Of a stretch of DNA of 64,000 nucleotides, positions 63,066-64,000 are shown piece after piece. The DNA is taken from contig NZ_AP022314.1 in the NCBI RefSeq assembly GCF_009936235.1, positions 3,596,001 through 3,660,000 of the forward strand. The letters run 5' to 3'. The position numbers and the translations under genes were made by a program. The notes under the pieces were generated by a model. That model searched no databases. It had not been told where the DNA came from and saw only the letters and a list, made by a program, of their open reading frames with translations. The stretch comes from Mycobacterium xenopi. GTDB taxonomy: Bacteria; Actinomycetota; Actinomycetes; Mycobacteriales; Mycobacteriaceae. Numbering within the stretch: the first letter of the stretch is position 1; each line of letters starts with the position of its first letter.

Positions 63066-64000
63066 GTGCAATCGATTTCACCTGTCGTAGCAGCGCTTGG
63101 CTTCGTTGCTATTGTGCTCGTTTCGGTCAGCATTACCGGCCCATGCGTGGCGTCGGCGCGCGCGGATGGCGACGAACCGCGGTACCAGGAGTTCTACACG
63201 CCGCCGGACCCCCTGCCGCCCGGCCAGCCAGGTGACCTGATCCGCACCGAGCCGTCGCGACTGGTGCTCGAGCCGTCGGGCCAGCTGGGCGCGATCGTCG
63301 CGACCGGTACCCGGATCATGTACCGAAGCACCGATGCGCGGGGCAACCCGATCGCGGTCACCGGCACCTACTTCGAACCGGACAACCCCTGGCCGGGCAA
63401 GGGGCCACGGCCCCTGATCAGCTACGCACCTGGGACCCAAGGCCAAGGCAATCAATGCGCGCCGTCGCGAATGTTCAACCAGGGCATCCACTATTCCGGT
63501 GGCTGGGACATCATGTTCAACTACGAGGAACTCTTCGTCGCGACCATGGTCGCCCGTGGGTTCGCGATCGTGATGACCGACTACGAGGGGCTCGGTACCC
63601 CGCCGATGCACACTTATGTGGGCCGCGTCGCCGAGGGTCAGGCCGTTCTCGATGCCGCCCGCGCGGCCATGCGGCTACCTGGAACATCGCTGGATCCGCA
63701 TGGCCCCGTGGCGTTCTGGGGTTACTCGCAGGGCGGCGGGGCGGCGGCATCGGCCGCCGAGCTGGCGTCGTCGTACGCCCCGGAGCTCCACATCGTGGGC
63801 ACCTATGCCGGCGCACCCGTGGCCGACCTGAAGGAACTGTTGCCCTATGCCGACGGCAGCGCGCTGGTCGGCGTGGTCGGCTATGCAATCAACGGCGCGA
63901 TCGCCGCCTATCCCGAGCACGCGGACGCGATTCGATCCAAGCTGACCCCACGGGGTCAAGCCATGCTCGAATCGGTGTCCCGCCAGTGTGTCGGACAAAC
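63066..64000 (+). CDS. Secreted lipase-family protein, 3' end beyond the window
   Basis: An open frame that runs off the right edge (at least 311 codons). GTG at 63066 starts a signal peptide with hydrophobic core VVAALGFVAIVLVSVSITG and a likely cleavage after ASA or ARA (about residue 30-33). The mature part resembles the secretory lipase (LIP, PF03583-like) family: MYRSTDARGNPIAVTGTY, PLISYAPGTQGQGNQCAPS, FAIVMTDYEGLG, and the nucleophile elbow WGYSQGGGAAA with Ser. Catalytic Asp and His would lie beyond the window. It probably acts on lipid esters outside the cell. Confidence 0.83.
   Translation, partial: MQSISPVVAALGFVAIVLVSVSITGPCVASARADGDEPRYQEFYTPPDPLPPGQPGDLIRTEPSRLVLEPSGQLGAIVATGTRIMYRSTDARGNPIAVTGTYFEPDNPWPGKGPRPLISYAPGTQGQGNQCAPSRMFNQGIHYSGGWDIMFNYEELFVATMVARGFAIVMTDYEGLGTPPMHTYVGRVAEGQAVLDAARAAMRLPGTSLDPHGPVAFWGYSQGGGAAASAAELASSYAPELHIVGTYAGAPVADLKELLPYADGSALVGVVGYAINGAIAAYPEHADAIRSKLTPRGQAMLESVSRQCVGQ

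Overview
This window is actinobacterial, high-GC DNA from a Mycobacterium, most likely a slow-growing non-tuberculous species. The evidence is a complete 14-subunit nuoA-nuoN operon, a monophosphatase / radical-SAM / fadE24 / fadE23 block in the gene order I know from M. tuberculosis, an IS1081-like insertion sequence, MIRU-type repeats, mycofactocin-coupled dehydrogenases and a mycobacterial Hsp20. In M. tuberculosis only a few genes separate fadE23 from nuoA. Here about 30 kb of accessory genes lie between them, and a further accessory block follows nuoN.

Layout. 1-4.1 kb: monophosphatase (partial), AmmeMemoRadiSam-type radical SAM enzyme, a perfect 28-bp palindrome, then fadE24-fadE23. 4.2-5.3 kb: EVE-domain protein and a VapBC toxin-antitoxin pair. 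5.3-12.7 kb: two TetR-controlled operons carrying three mycofactocin-coupled SDRs, a double-CMD protein, an aldehyde dehydrogenase and a P450. Each TetR faces its operon across obvious palindromic operators. 12.7-19.4 kb: an amidohydrolase remnant, then acyl-CoA catabolism genes (AcuI/YhdH reductase, class III CoA-transferase, HMG-CoA-lyase-like enzyme, acyl-CoA dehydrogenase, APH-like kinase). 19.4-28.9 kb: ThiI and a coupled unknown protein, DUF4193 protein, PucR regulator, STAS protein, TPM-like protein, cold-shock-domain protein, glycosyltransferase and Hsp20, separated by sizeable gene-poor stretches.

29.0-32.8 kb: a small NTF2/SnoaL-like gene split by two insertion sequences (an IS1380-family and an IS1081-like IS256-family element), followed by a 59-bp MIRU-like tandem repeat. 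Removing both elements with one copy of each target duplication restores an intact ORF of 127 codons plus stop. 32.8-50.2 kb: YceI protein, orphan receiver-domain protein, nuoA-N and a translationally coupled enoyl-CoA hydratase.

50.3-62.9 kb: hydrolase, then a seven-gene leftward operon (NorD/VWA, NorQ/MoxR, substrate-binding protein without signal peptide, AveC-like membrane protein, SDR, aldehyde dehydrogenase, P450), diverging from acyl-CoA dehydrogenase x2 and an SDR. A near-identical 19-bp site lies at both promoter regions, so this looks like one regulon. It is the best candidate here for an undescribed system. The window ends in a secreted lipase gene that runs off the edge.

Five genes (nuoB, both transposases, the NorD-like gene and the last SDR) carry single-base frameshifts, nearly all in or beside G/C runs. 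Because nuoB is among them, assembly or sequencing error is at least as likely as real gene decay.
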